64,000 nucleotides of DNA from Aldehydirespirator sp965205155 (GCA_965205155.1 OZ242033.1:3596001-3660000); one strand, 5' to 3'; counted from the stretch's first letter, positions 25,892 through 33,925 are shown. The notes: generated by a model from the sequence alone, not told the origin. Program-made: numbers and translations.

Positions 25892-26336
25892 GCTCCTGCT
25901 CGGCGCGCCCCTTCGTTACGTTGCTCAACCTCTTATATATGTCGGCTTCAGCAAGGCGCTCACCGTCTGTTACGTCGGCGAGACTATTTCACGGCACGGG
26001 ATTCTCGCTCGTTGGTGTGCGCACGTTGGCGTAGCACCGGGAGGCGACACCTTCGTCCAACGTCTAAACGATGTGGAGCCTGATCGGTTGACCGACCTGG
26101 TAGATCTGACGGTCCTCTACTGGGTGTTGGACGAGCGTCACTTCGGCACAACTGAAGCGAGCTGCCGTCGGGGAGTTGAGTATCTTGTCCAGCGCCGACT
26201 GCGAGAGATCAACGGCGTAGACCTGCGGCCCGCGCTGCGGCTTATCGCCAATGTTCAGTCAAACTCGACCGTGCGGCTCGACTTCGTTCAAGCCGCCGCG
26301 CAACTCATCTGTGACGACTTCGCCCAGTCGTACTAG
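25869..26336 (+). CDS. Small GIY-YIG nuclease-like protein
   Basis: A 155-aa protein with the GIY-YIG signature: I-Y at residues 23-24 (PLIYVGF), Y-V-G at 35-37 (CYVGET), Arg48 and His52 in ILARWCAHVG, and a candidate metal Glu in the helix EASCRRGVEYLVQRRL. It would cleave phosphodiester bonds in DNA with a metal ion. The ATG at 25869 lies inside the 3' end of the GHKL gene in another frame, so expression is probably coupled. No separate DNA-binding domain is visible beyond about residue 120. It is followed by an IS256 remnant. Family assignment is from motifs only. Confidence 0.72.
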   Translation: MSVVPGGRLLLGAPLRYVAQPLIYVGFSKALTVCYVGETISRHGILARWCAHVGVAPGGDTFVQRLNDVEPDRLTDLVDLTVLYWVLDERHFGTTEASCRRGVEYLVQRRLREINGVDLRPALRLIANVQSNSTVRLDFVQAAAQLICDDFAQSY

Positions 26337-26374
26337 GTTTGCACAGCCGTGACGGGACCAGATCACTCATCATG

Positions 26375-26581
26375 GGGATCTTCACCAACGAGACCTCGAT
26401 CATACGCTTGGTTGGCGTCATCTTGGCCGACCACCACAACGTATGGCAGGCCACCGACCGCCCGCTACCTCTCAGAGGACTCCATGAGCCTGCTCTACCC
26501 GAGCGCGATACGATTGCCCCAGCCGGTAACTGACCACCGAGGCTCAGCTTCATAGCTTACCAGTTCGAGAGTGACGCCCCC
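26375..26581 (+). mobile_element. IS256-family right-end remnant B (frameshifted transposase tail)
   Basis: The frame from about 26375 reads GIFTNETSIIRLVGVILADH and then WQATDR, matching remnants A and C. The continuation (RYLSEDSMSLLYP) is in a different frame, so it is a pseudogene. The terminal-repeat-like sequence GTTCGAGAGTGACGCCCCC ends at 26581. It has the same orientation as remnant A, placing the GHKL/GIY-YIG pair between two right ends. Nothing else is recognised in the 26337-26678 gap. Confidence 0.65.
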
Positions 26582-26678
26582 GAACAAGGCGAGCCTGCGA
26601 TAACGCCACCACTGGGGCACGGATCGAATGCCGAGCCTTCATCGAGCCAGAGGTGGTAATCCAGTTGGCATTACCCAG

Positions 26679-27617
26679 CTAGTTGGCAGATGTTGAGTCC
26701 TCTTCGTCTGACTCATCCGCGTCCGCGTTATCGATGCCACGTGTCGCGGCTTGAACCAACACGCTCCAGGAGACATGCGACAAGCTGTGTCCATGACTCA
26801 ACCGTGCCAGTTCTCGGATCGCTCCTTGCACCTGCGCACGAGCTAACACACCAACTTCGCGCTGATGCTGCTCGAATGCGGCCACAGCCGCCGCTCGCGC
26901 AGGCGACGCAGAGACTGCGGTCACTTGGCGAAGTGACATGACGACAAGATTCTCCCAGACGCTGCGTGGCCTGAGAGTCTCGTGCGCCTGACTGACTCCA
27001 AGGGGCCACCTCTCCCTCTCGGTGATGCTGGCGACTTCGAGCGCCAACCTGTACCGCCACCACGCGGCCGATATTGGGCAGTCGACGAGTGGTGACGTAT
27101 TGCCCCGCACTCTCCGCAATCCACCGGTTCTGCGCAAGAAGTTCCTAGTTCTCGCCTCCATCGTGTCTGCTCGTGGCCCTTCGAAGAACACAGTTCCTAG
27201 GTTTGAACCGAAGTCTCCGCGACCAATCCAGGCTGCATGACACATCGTCCAGACTGCCGGGTTTGCTGCCTGGGCAGGCGTGAGTGACTCGTGTAGCGCT
27301 TCAGCCAACTTCTGCTCTGCGTAGGCTGGTAGGTGACTCATCTCTCCGGCCGTAAGCGGGTTCGGTAGGTGCGGCACCACTCGGAGTGCCTGCACTCCAT
27401 TCTCAACGCCTAGGGCTGTCAGGAGATACTGTGCAGTCGCCAGAAAGCCATCGCCCACAGCATCGGCCAAGCGGGTTTGTGCCGCGGCGACGCTCTGCCG
27501 CCTCTCTGCAGCCTCATCACTGTTCTGGTCACGGTACCTCCCAGCCTCAAAGATCAGCGACGCCTGCCAGGCATCGTGCCGCTCGATGTCGACTAGACCG
27601 GTCAGTGCTGTACTCAC
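26679..27617 (-). CDS. Uncharacterised defence-island protein (possibly DUF6339-like)
   Basis: A 312-aa, mainly helical protein with no signal peptide or membrane segment. Conserved-looking features are TRNFLRRTGGLRRVRGN followed by LVDCPISAAWWRYRLA, and the His-rich SHGHSLSHVSW near the end. The tail is acidic (DADESDEED). The RGN...DCP...AWWR pattern reminds me of DUF6339 proteins found beside GHKL ATPases in phage-defence loci, but this is from memory and unverified. It is the last gene of a tightly packed minus-strand run and overlaps the preceding gene by 4 bp, so it is almost certainly part of that system. Confidence 0.55.
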   Translation of the reverse strand: MSTALTGLVDIERHDAWQASLIFEAGRYRDQNSDEAAERRQSVAAAQTRLADAVGDGFLATAQYLLTALGVENGVQALRVVPHLPNPLTAGEMSHLPAYAEQKLAEALHESLTPAQAANPAVWTMCHAAWIGRGDFGSNLGTVFFEGPRADTMEARTRNFLRRTGGLRRVRGNTSPLVDCPISAAWWRYRLALEVASITERERWPLGVSQAHETLRPRSVWENLVVMSLRQVTAVSASPARAAAVAAFEQHQREVGVLARAQVQGAIRELARLSHGHSLSHVSWSVLVQAATRGIDNADADESDEEDSTSAN

Positions 27618-28402
27618 TCGTCTGCCTCGTCCACTGACTCATGAAACGCTTCAAGCACCGTCGCAGCAAGGGCGGGGTCGAAGTGCTCAGAGTTCCAGTC
27701 TGGGATCCCAGCTTCTTCAAACCTGGCTCGAAGCTGCTGGGCGATGGGGTCGCTCGCCTTGTCACCATCCGCACACAAGGAACTGCGGGGCAATCGGCTA
27801 CAAGCACCAATCAAACCAGCAATCTGGACGTCTCGATCAGTGCGCCGGTTGTCATAGAGATCTTCAGCAAGAGTTACCCGAAAGAAGGGCCTGCCTCCGT
27901 CAGAGTCCTCCTCCACCGACATCTGGCCCGGAGTAAGCACACCGTCGGGATCGCGTCGAAACCGCACGAGAGATGCGGTGAGAGGCGTCGTTGTCTGAGC
28001 ATCGCCCCGAGCCAGCCACCACCCAGCAGGTACATGGATCATCTCATCGGGATGCCAGACGAGTGGGTCCAGCCCCGACGTTGGGAGCTCAAGGTCACCA
28101 ACAGCGACAAGCCCCGGTATCAGGAAGGCATCACCGATGATGTCATCCGCAGCGAGATCAATCACCTGCTCCGACCCTCGTGACCGCAGTTGGCGGCTCA
28201 GCAAGGTCCTAGGACATCGCAACTCGGTAATCCACTCAGCATCGCCTCCGTTCAACACAGCCTCTAGTTCTGGTGCACTGTCAAGACCGTGCCTAATGGT
28301 GGCCTTCGCTTGTCGCACATCGACCGTCACGTTGTAGTGCGCCTGAGTCCAGTCGAGCCTCGAGGCGTCCTCCAACAGCACGGGCAGGCGTGTCAGACTC
28401 AT
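27614..28402 (-). CDS. Uncharacterised protein of the GHKL/PAPS-reductase-like operon
   Basis: A 262-aa soluble protein not resembling a family I know. It appears to be two beta-rich parts: the first contains VTVDVRQAKATIRHGLD and RCPRTLLSRQL, the second LEDLYDNR-like residues (AEDLYDNRRTDRD) and a helical end rich in Glu and Ala. It overlaps both neighbours by 4 bp (ATGA-type junctions), so the three products are probably made in fixed ratio. A role as scaffold or specificity subunit for the GHKL ATPase is a guess from this coupling. Confidence 0.6.
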   Translation of the reverse strand: MSLTRLPVLLEDASRLDWTQAHYNVTVDVRQAKATIRHGLDSAPELEAVLNGGDAEWITELRCPRTLLSRQLRSRGSEQVIDLAADDIIGDAFLIPGLVAVGDLELPTSGLDPLVWHPDEMIHVPAGWWLARGDAQTTTPLTASLVRFRRDPDGVLTPGQMSVEEDSDGGRPFFRVTLAEDLYDNRRTDRDVQIAGLIGACSRLPRSSLCADGDKASDPIAQQLRARFEEAGIPDWNSEHFDPALAATVLEAFHESVDEADE

Positions 28403-30312
28403 GGAGCCTGGGGGTCCGTGCTGTTGTCCACGTTCGAAGAAGCAGCCTTGCGCTTGACTAGATCCAACTCAAGCAACTGTGGATTGACTATCGGCGACGC
28501 CAGCTCAATGGTAAGTCGACGACGGCCCTCTACAGCTGGCAACGCGAGCTCTAGATCGCCGGACGATCCACTCGCCTTCGTTCTGGCACCTGCATCATCG
28601 CTGATGCTGGCGATGCGCAGGAAGTCGTCTGCCAACGGTTGGTCGCAGGTTGCGTCAGCTCCCGATGCCGCCCGCATCCTCACACCCAGCTCTGTCTGTG
28701 ACCCAACCTCTTCTTCGTACTCTATGTGAGCCTCAAGTGTGGAAGGTTCGAGAATCCGAAGAGATGTGCGGTATCGCGGCCGTGAACCCGGTCGAGGCGT
28801 GCCACCGTAGCGAGTTCTCTTGGTCTCTGCACCGGTCCGTTTGCGGCCGCTGGAGACATCCCCTTCCGTCTCGCCACCTCCTGCCGGCAATCGAGGACGT
28901 CGAAGCCGTTCAGCAGTTCTAACGTCGTGGCCCGTTAGCGTCGCAAAGCCCTGAGGCACGAAGTCCCGCAGGTCTTGGCGTTCACCAACGACGGAACGCA
29001 ACTCGGCAGCAATCGTCGCCATCAGTTCTCTATATTCCTTCTTTTGGCTATTATCCAAACGCTTCCTGTCAATGCCTCGATGCTCTGGACCTTCTGCGCT
29101 ACGTACAAGGTCTTCCAATGGCCCGGAGTCAAGGGAGAGCACAGCATCAAATGGCCAAGTAGTCGAAAACTCGGCACTACTAAGGTAGGGGGCGTGTGAG
29201 GTAATCCACATTCCCTTACGAAAAACGTGGATACGAGTCTTTTCACCTACTGAAGCATTCAGCAGCCTCCATCGTATCGTTCCACCACCGCTGCACAACA
29301 ACCGCTCTCCATTTTCTATAGTCGACCATGCATTGTACGCCAGATTACCATTTATTTGACCTTGTTTCGCAGCGCGTCTGTTATGTGAGTAACGTTCCAA
29401 TATCTGCTGAAGCTTCTCGGAATTGATGACAACAGCTTCACCCTCATAGTCATCTTCAACATGGATAATGAGCGATCCTCTCTGGATCGCATCAGAGAAA
29501 TTCGATGCTGCAACACGACAAATTGATTCAATTACTGTGGGGTCATCATCCTCACGACGAAAATCGTTAAACCCAGCAATACACACTACTGTACCGGTCT
29601 CCACTCCAGCCAGGAACTCCCAGAGAAGTGGTGGCAAGCTATTAGGATAGCAGCCATCTGTTCCGTCAAATGCGAGACTTCCCTGGCCCGACTTAAACCA
29701 ATAGCCATCGGCCGCTCTGAGAATCCTCTCATTGTCACGATGGCTAGCGAGTATCGCATGACCTGATGCGATCTGAGACACTAACCCACTGTCGTTAAAA
29801 TACTTGGCACCATAAAGGACATAGCGTAGATCTGAAGCACCAAATGCTGCATGGTGGCCAAGACCAAATGATCCAGCGCCTCGCTCGCCCTTACTGGTGT
29901 TCCCTGGAGTCAGGAGGGCATCCATTCGCGTACCGTTAAGCCCGTGGCCGTTATCGATGCACAGCAATAGTGGAATCAACGCTGGCCGACTAGATTCTCT
30001 GATGCGCTCGATGACCATCCTCTCGTCTTGTGACGGCTTAGAAGCGGGCCCGCTACGACGTTGCTTACGGGCTGCTTTGAACACGCTCATGTACCTAGAC
30101 CAGCCAGGCAACGCTTCCCGGTGGACCTCGCCCACTACGAAACGAACTTCCGCTACCGGCACGTCAGCCTGATCGGCCGCGTCAAGACTGTTCTGGAGCA
30201 ACTCCCGCACTACCGGCTCTGCAGATCCATCGAACTGGGCGACGGCAGCGCTGGTGAAACCCTCCGGTCTGTGTGTTTGGCCAAAGTACAGTTCGGCTGT
30301 GTCAGAACTCAT
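28399..30312 (-). CDS. Second GHKL ATPase, large, of the minus-strand defence operon
   Basis: A 637-aa protein with a Bergerat fold distinct from the plus-strand GHKL protein. The N box is VVRELLQNSLDAA (Asn41), the G1 box is LCIDNGHGLN (about 118-126) and the G2 loop is GAGSFGLGHHAAF (about 145-157). About 50 charged residues are inserted between the N box and G1. The middle contains FRKGMWITSHAPYL, a MutL/MORC-like transducer feature. Residues about 470-520 are low-complexity, Arg/Gly-rich, followed by a beta-rich C-terminal domain. It starts 13 bp after the PAPS-reductase-like gene and overlaps the next gene. It presumably supplies ATP-driven dimer clamping to the system. Confidence 0.78.
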   Translation of the reverse strand: MSSDTAELYFGQTHRPEGFTSAAVAQFDGSAEPVVRELLQNSLDAADQADVPVAEVRFVVGEVHREALPGWSRYMSVFKAARKQRRSGPASKPSQDERMVIERIRESSRPALIPLLLCIDNGHGLNGTRMDALLTPGNTSKGERGAGSFGLGHHAAFGASDLRYVLYGAKYFNDSGLVSQIASGHAILASHRDNERILRAADGYWFKSGQGSLAFDGTDGCYPNSLPPLLWEFLAGVETGTVVCIAGFNDFRREDDDPTVIESICRVAASNFSDAIQRGSLIIHVEDDYEGEAVVINSEKLQQILERYSHNRRAAKQGQINGNLAYNAWSTIENGERLLCSGGGTIRWRLLNASVGEKTRIHVFRKGMWITSHAPYLSSAEFSTTWPFDAVLSLDSGPLEDLVRSAEGPEHRGIDRKRLDNSQKKEYRELMATIAAELRSVVGERQDLRDFVPQGFATLTGHDVRTAERLRRPRLPAGGGETEGDVSSGRKRTGAETKRTRYGGTPRPGSRPRYRTSLRILEPSTLEAHIEYEEEVGSQTELGVRMRAASGADATCDQPLADDFLRIASISDDAGARTKASGSSGDLELALPAVEGRRRLTIELASPIVNPQLLELDLVKRKAASSNVDNSTDPQAP

Positions 30313-30325
30313 GGTGTATCCGTGA

Positions 30326-31621
30326 TCAGTCGGTGCAGTCGCAGGCAGGAGTCCCGTTCATGTACCTGCCATTGTGGTCAGAGCCATTAAGGATGTCTGC
30401 GAACGTTACAGAGTTCACACCGAAGAAGCCAAACTGTGAGTGGCCAGAGCCGTTGCGCCGAGGCGCGCTTCGTAAGTGTCGTTGCTCGAAATCCGCCCAC
30501 CAGCCCATATCCGTAGGCGTTGTTGAGCGTCTCCGTCTATCCGTGAGCGATCCCAGACTGATCAATTGGCGTGTGCCCTTCATGAAGCAAAACACGCAGT
30601 TACCCGCCCCGTTGGGAATGTCGAGATCGAAGTCTTGGTTCTGCCAATAGGTGGTGACATCACTCGCATCAATTCCAGCGTCGAACAGCGGAAAGTAGGG
30701 CCGCTCTCCGGGCGGCTGGGTCTTGACCGTGCAAGCCGCTGTGCTGGCGCCTTCAGCGAAGAGAGTACGAGACAGCACTCGGTCGACACGACCGGGTTCG
30801 TCAGCTCTCAGACCAAGTAGCCGAACATGTAGGGCTCCTCTGGGACCCCTCATGGCGACTGCCGTGGCTCCCGGCCCACCACCCTCGGGCACTGGCGCGG
30901 ACGTAAAGTCACTCCACCGTTGAGCAGATCGAGCCGCCGGCAGGTTGGCCAAGTGCTCGGCACGGCGCAAGACGGACTCCACTGAGGCGGTCCCTCCATT
31001 ACGGACGTACGCCTGCGCGACCCGGTCTGGATCGACTAGGCCCTTCCCAGGCCGCGTGGGCCAGTGATGGCCGACGTGAGACGGCCCATCTGTACGGCCG
31101 AGCCACTCGGCGAGCAACTCGTGGGACGGGTAGAGCTTCAGCTTCGCAGTGCAGGTGCGCGAGTGTGGGTTAGGAAGCATCCCCTGCAAGCACACAAGTT
31201 CCTCGAAGAGCTCTCCAGACGACCGGTACCCGTCAGGATCTTGCTCTACCGGCACCGGCTTCACCAGACGGTATGACGCCTTACGCCGGTACTCGCCACG
31301 CCACGCGTCCTCGACGGTGCAGTACTCCAGCCACAGGCACGGCAACCCGAACTCAAGCTCGAGCCGCTCCTTGCAACGAGCGGCGAACTCGTAGGTTCCA
31401 GGATGTTCCGCCGAGGTATTGGCGAACAAGGCCAAGTCACCACGCTCCGGTCGCAATAGCCCCTCCTCAGCCGCCAAAAGGGCCAAGGCCGCAGACGACC
31501 GTCCCCCGGAGAAGCTCACGATGTGCGGAAGCTCCCGGTGATCCGAAGCGCGATACCGGAGTGGTCCGAGCCCTGGCGGCTGAGAATTCGTTACTCTCGC
31601 CTCATCCTCAATGACACTCAC
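30326..31621 (-). CDS. PAPS-reductase/DndC-like PP-loop protein
   Basis: A 431-aa member of the PP-loop ATP pyrophosphatase superfamily. The PP-loop is VSFSGGRSSAALALL (SGGRSS at 38-43). SRTCTAKLKLYP matches the Cys-Thr...Lys motif of PAPS reductases, and the C-terminal C342-x-x-C345 (CVFCFMKG) and C427-x-C429 pairs could bind an Fe-S cluster, as in DndC. It is far longer than CysH, has a large central insertion, and no sulfate-assimilation genes adjoin it, so a nucleic-acid modification or sulfur-transfer role in defence is more likely. The start is GTG at 31621 with GGGGAG upstream. It is surrounded by DUF262-HNH and GHKL genes in the same direction. Confidence 0.75.
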   Translation of the reverse strand: MSVIEDEARVTNSQPPGLGPLRYRASDHRELPHIVSFSGGRSSAALALLAAEEGLLRPERGDLALFANTSAEHPGTYEFAARCKERLELEFGLPCLWLEYCTVEDAWRGEYRRKASYRLVKPVPVEQDPDGYRSSGELFEELVCLQGMLPNPHSRTCTAKLKLYPSHELLAEWLGRTDGPSHVGHHWPTRPGKGLVDPDRVAQAYVRNGGTASVESVLRRAEHLANLPAARSAQRWSDFTSAPVPEGGGPGATAVAMRGPRGALHVRLLGLRADEPGRVDRVLSRTLFAEGASTAACTVKTQPPGERPYFPLFDAGIDASDVTTYWQNQDFDLDIPNGAGNCVFCFMKGTRQLISLGSLTDRRRRSTTPTDMGWWADFEQRHLRSAPRRNGSGHSQFGFFGVNSVTFADILNGSDHNGRYMNGTPACDCTD

Positions 31622-31641
31622 GGAACTCCCCTTTCGCCAAA

Positions 31642-31654
31642 GCTACAATGTAGC
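31642..31654 (-). promoter_or_regulatory. 13-bp palindrome in the gap before the PP-loop gene
   Basis: GCTACAATGTAGC is a perfect 6+1+6 palindrome in the only sizeable gap (31622-31738) of the six-gene minus-strand run. On the coding strand it contains TACATT, which could be a -10 box, 21 nt or more upstream of the start. It may be an operator for an internal promoter. Confidence 0.35.
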
Positions 31655-31738
31655 GGTCCCCTGCTTGAGAACCTGGCATTGTGGCACAGGGGTATGACAG
31701 CAGCCAGCCAACCGCAGGTCCGGCGGACTTCTGATTCC

Positions 31739-33289
31739 TCACAATGGTTGTCCGATTAGGTCTTCCATGAAATCGTTTGCTGCGTCAGCCAGAAGCTTAC
31801 ATCGCTTTACGATGAACCTATTATACTTCGAGAGTGTCCACAGTTCCAGATCTTGGGGAACCCACTGGCTTACCAAGACTCCCGGGTTCTTCAGTTCGAG
31901 ATCCGGCAGATACTCTGCCGGAGACTTGCTTCCGATCTTGAGGTTTGACCCTTTTGTGATGAGTGCGAGGTTTGCCAACTGATCTATCTGATCCCGCGCT
32001 AGGTTTGCCTTGTTCAGATAATTGCGCGGAAAGATGTGGTGTGCCTCCAGTTGCGCGTTCGCACCAAAATGGTCAAAGGACAAACTCACTCCTGAACCAA
32101 GATCACGAGCGCCACGACGTCGGGTGAGACTCTGTAACAGGCGATACATTGACTTCGAACTACGATTGCGCGTGAAGCCTAGTGGGCCAACCTTCAGAGG
32201 AGAATTCATGCTCGTGCGCAATTCTTGCATTAGTCCAGATACTCCCCCACCGGACGATATGATCCCGAGATCTTTGTTTGTCCGGGTACGCACATCTTTC
32301 GTCCAACGATCATGCAGAGTGCTCAGGAACCACCAGCCGATAAGTCTACGACTGTCGATAGACCCCTTCAGCGTTCCTTTCTCCTTCACCATCGAGTCAC
32401 CAACAACTACAATTAGTCCATTATTGATAGATGTAGAGGTCGTCCTGTCGATTCCCAGAGTGTCCTGCAAGTGGTTGAGGACCTCAGAGGTCTTTTCTCT
32501 TACTAGCTCGAAAGCTCTTAGCAGTTCATCTCGGTCCGCCTCCAGTACAGCCTCAAAGTCAATACGTCCGTTCAAACTTGCGGACATTGTATGCAGTAGC
32601 CATTCCAGCGATATACCGTATCCTCGTTCTCTCCAGCCCTCAAGCGTCTCACTGAGGACCATCCTTGCGTCGCTCCATTTGAGGCTGATTTGACCAAGAA
32701 CCAAATCTCCATCACTCACCCTCGTTCCAGAACGGTTGACTATCTTGAACACTTCTGCCGCTGCTTCGACTTCAATATCTGCCGGTAACTTGTCAACATT
32801 GATGTCGTGATCACGGATTCCAATTAGCTGTGCTATCCGCTCATAATGAATAGGCTGTGCATCAGTGCCCGTAGATTCACGGTATTCGTTAGCCCATGAG
32901 CTGAGCCCGTCTCGGAACAAGGACGTGACATCTGTCCACATTGGGTCATCATGCATCTGCCGGGTTGCGTAAGAAAAGCCCTGGGTATCAATATTGAACA
33001 TGAGATTCTCAAGTTCGCCACCGACTTCGTCCGTGAGCCATGGCGGCCGGTCTCCTCGGATGATCCCGTACAGCGCTGTTAGCCTCTGCTGGCCGTCAAT
33101 TACGTTCTCGACTTGACCACCCTCAAGGCGCGTCGGCCAAGTGATTAGCGATCCAACGGGGTGCTTGTGGTAAAGCGACCAGAATAGCTGTCGTACTTGC
33201 TTCTTCTTCCATACCCATCCGCGTTGGAATCTCGGCACCATTAGTTGATTTGTATCAACTGCAAAGAGTATTTCGGAAATCTTAGTCAT
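31739..33289 (-). CDS. DUF262 protein with C-terminal HNH nuclease (GmrSD/SspE-like)
   Basis: A 516-aa protein with an N-terminal DUF262/ParB-like NTPase domain (PRFQRGWVW at 19-27, VIDGQQRLTALYGI at about 63-76, and FKIVNRSGTRVSDGDL) and a C-terminal HNH/DUF1524-like nuclease (EAHHIFPRNYL, H417-H418, with Asn near 440 in LANLALI). This architecture is shared with GmrD/GmrS type IV restriction enzymes and with SspE, the restriction partner in phosphorothioate defence. GC content is low here (25 of 60 bases in 32401-32460), pointing to transfer. It sits 20 bp after the ScoMcrA-N-like gene and upstream of the PP-loop gene. It is probably the effector of the system. Confidence 0.82.
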   Translation of the reverse strand: MTKISEILFAVDTNQLMVPRFQRGWVWKKKQVRQLFWSLYHKHPVGSLITWPTRLEGGQVENVIDGQQRLTALYGIIRGDRPPWLTDEVGGELENLMFNIDTQGFSYATRQMHDDPMWTDVTSLFRDGLSSWANEYRESTGTDAQPIHYERIAQLIGIRDHDINVDKLPADIEVEAAAEVFKIVNRSGTRVSDGDLVLGQISLKWSDARMVLSETLEGWRERGYGISLEWLLHTMSASLNGRIDFEAVLEADRDELLRAFELVREKTSEVLNHLQDTLGIDRTTSTSINNGLIVVVGDSMVKEKGTLKGSIDSRRLIGWWFLSTLHDRWTKDVRTRTNKDLGIISSGGGVSGLMQELRTSMNSPLKVGPLGFTRNRSSKSMYRLLQSLTRRRGARDLGSGVSLSFDHFGANAQLEAHHIFPRNYLNKANLARDQIDQLANLALITKGSNLKIGSKSPAEYLPDLELKNPGVLVSQWVPQDLELWTLSKYNRFIVKRCKLLADAANDFMEDLIGQPL

Positions 33290-33309
33290 TGTAAATCATT
33301 TTCATGATC

Positions 33310-33831
33310 TCAAGACTCGGAGTGCGAATGCCCGAGGCCGACATCGTCCAGAATCTCCTCATGCATCGTCTCGGGAAACCCCATATGCAGCAGAGCGTCC
33401 ACGACCGTCGATCGCACGTGCGGGTCGTGTAACGCCAACTCGAACTCCGGGGAGAGGGCGCCGACAGCTTCGCTGCGCAGGAACACCGGACTCTCCTTGA
33501 TGGATTGCGGCATGCTGGTGACATCGTCACCGTTGGAGTCCTTCACGCTCCATAGCTCCTGATTCTGACCGAGGTACACGAATGGATATGCGACACGCAC
33601 GCTGCGGCCCAGCCGGTATCTGTGCATCAGCAGCTTGAGGTCTAGTTCCGCCTCCTTGAATGACACCTCAGCAGATCGCCCCTCGGCTAAGCGGCCGATT
33701 AGCCATAGCAAGAGAAGTGGTTTGTATGGAGCCCGCACGTCCCTGTCGCGTAGCGTGAACCGCCTAATCGATCGAACCTTCTCGACCCAATAGTCGGCCT
33801 CGCTGATCGCCTCGATCTCATCCCTGTTCAT
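33310..33831 (-). CDS. Stand-alone ScoMcrA N-terminal-like domain protein
   Basis: A 173-aa protein (the frame extends to 33876, but the ATG at 33831 with AAGG just upstream is preferred). The pattern RAPYKPLLLLWLIGRLAEG, then a helix with a YRLGRSVRVAYPFVYL strand and ELWSV, and finally ETMHEEILDDVGL, matches the N-terminal domain of ScoMcrA-type restriction enzymes that act on phosphorothioate-modified DNA. Those enzymes continue into an HNH domain, but this one ends after that region. The next gene supplies an HNH, so recognition and cleavage may be split between two polypeptides. Recognition of the family is from remembered motif patterns. It is first in the six-gene run. Confidence 0.68.
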   Translation of the reverse strand: MNRDEIEAISEADYWVEKVRSIRRFTLRDRDVRAPYKPLLLLWLIGRLAEGRSAEVSFKEAELDLKLLMHRYRLGRSVRVAYPFVYLGQNQELWSVKDSNGDDVTSMPQSIKESPVFLRSEAVGALSPEFELALHDPHVRSTVVDALLHMGFPETMHEEILDDVGLGHSHSES

Positions 33832-33925
33832 GCGCCTTATCTGTTCTGTTCGCCGTAGACAATGGCCCGGAATCATAGCGACGGCAACTCAGTGGCGCGA
33901 CCGCCGCAACGAACGGCTAGCGACA

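Noticed and set aside
30326..31621. Assimilatory CysH (PAPS/APS reductase)
   Set aside because: It is much longer than CysH, has a large central insertion, and sits among nuclease and ATPase genes rather than cys genes.
26679..33831. A standard Dnd or Ssp phosphorothioation locus
   Set aside because: Only a PP-loop protein and restriction-type partners are present; no DndB, DndD, DndE, SspB or cysteine desulfurase gene is in the island.
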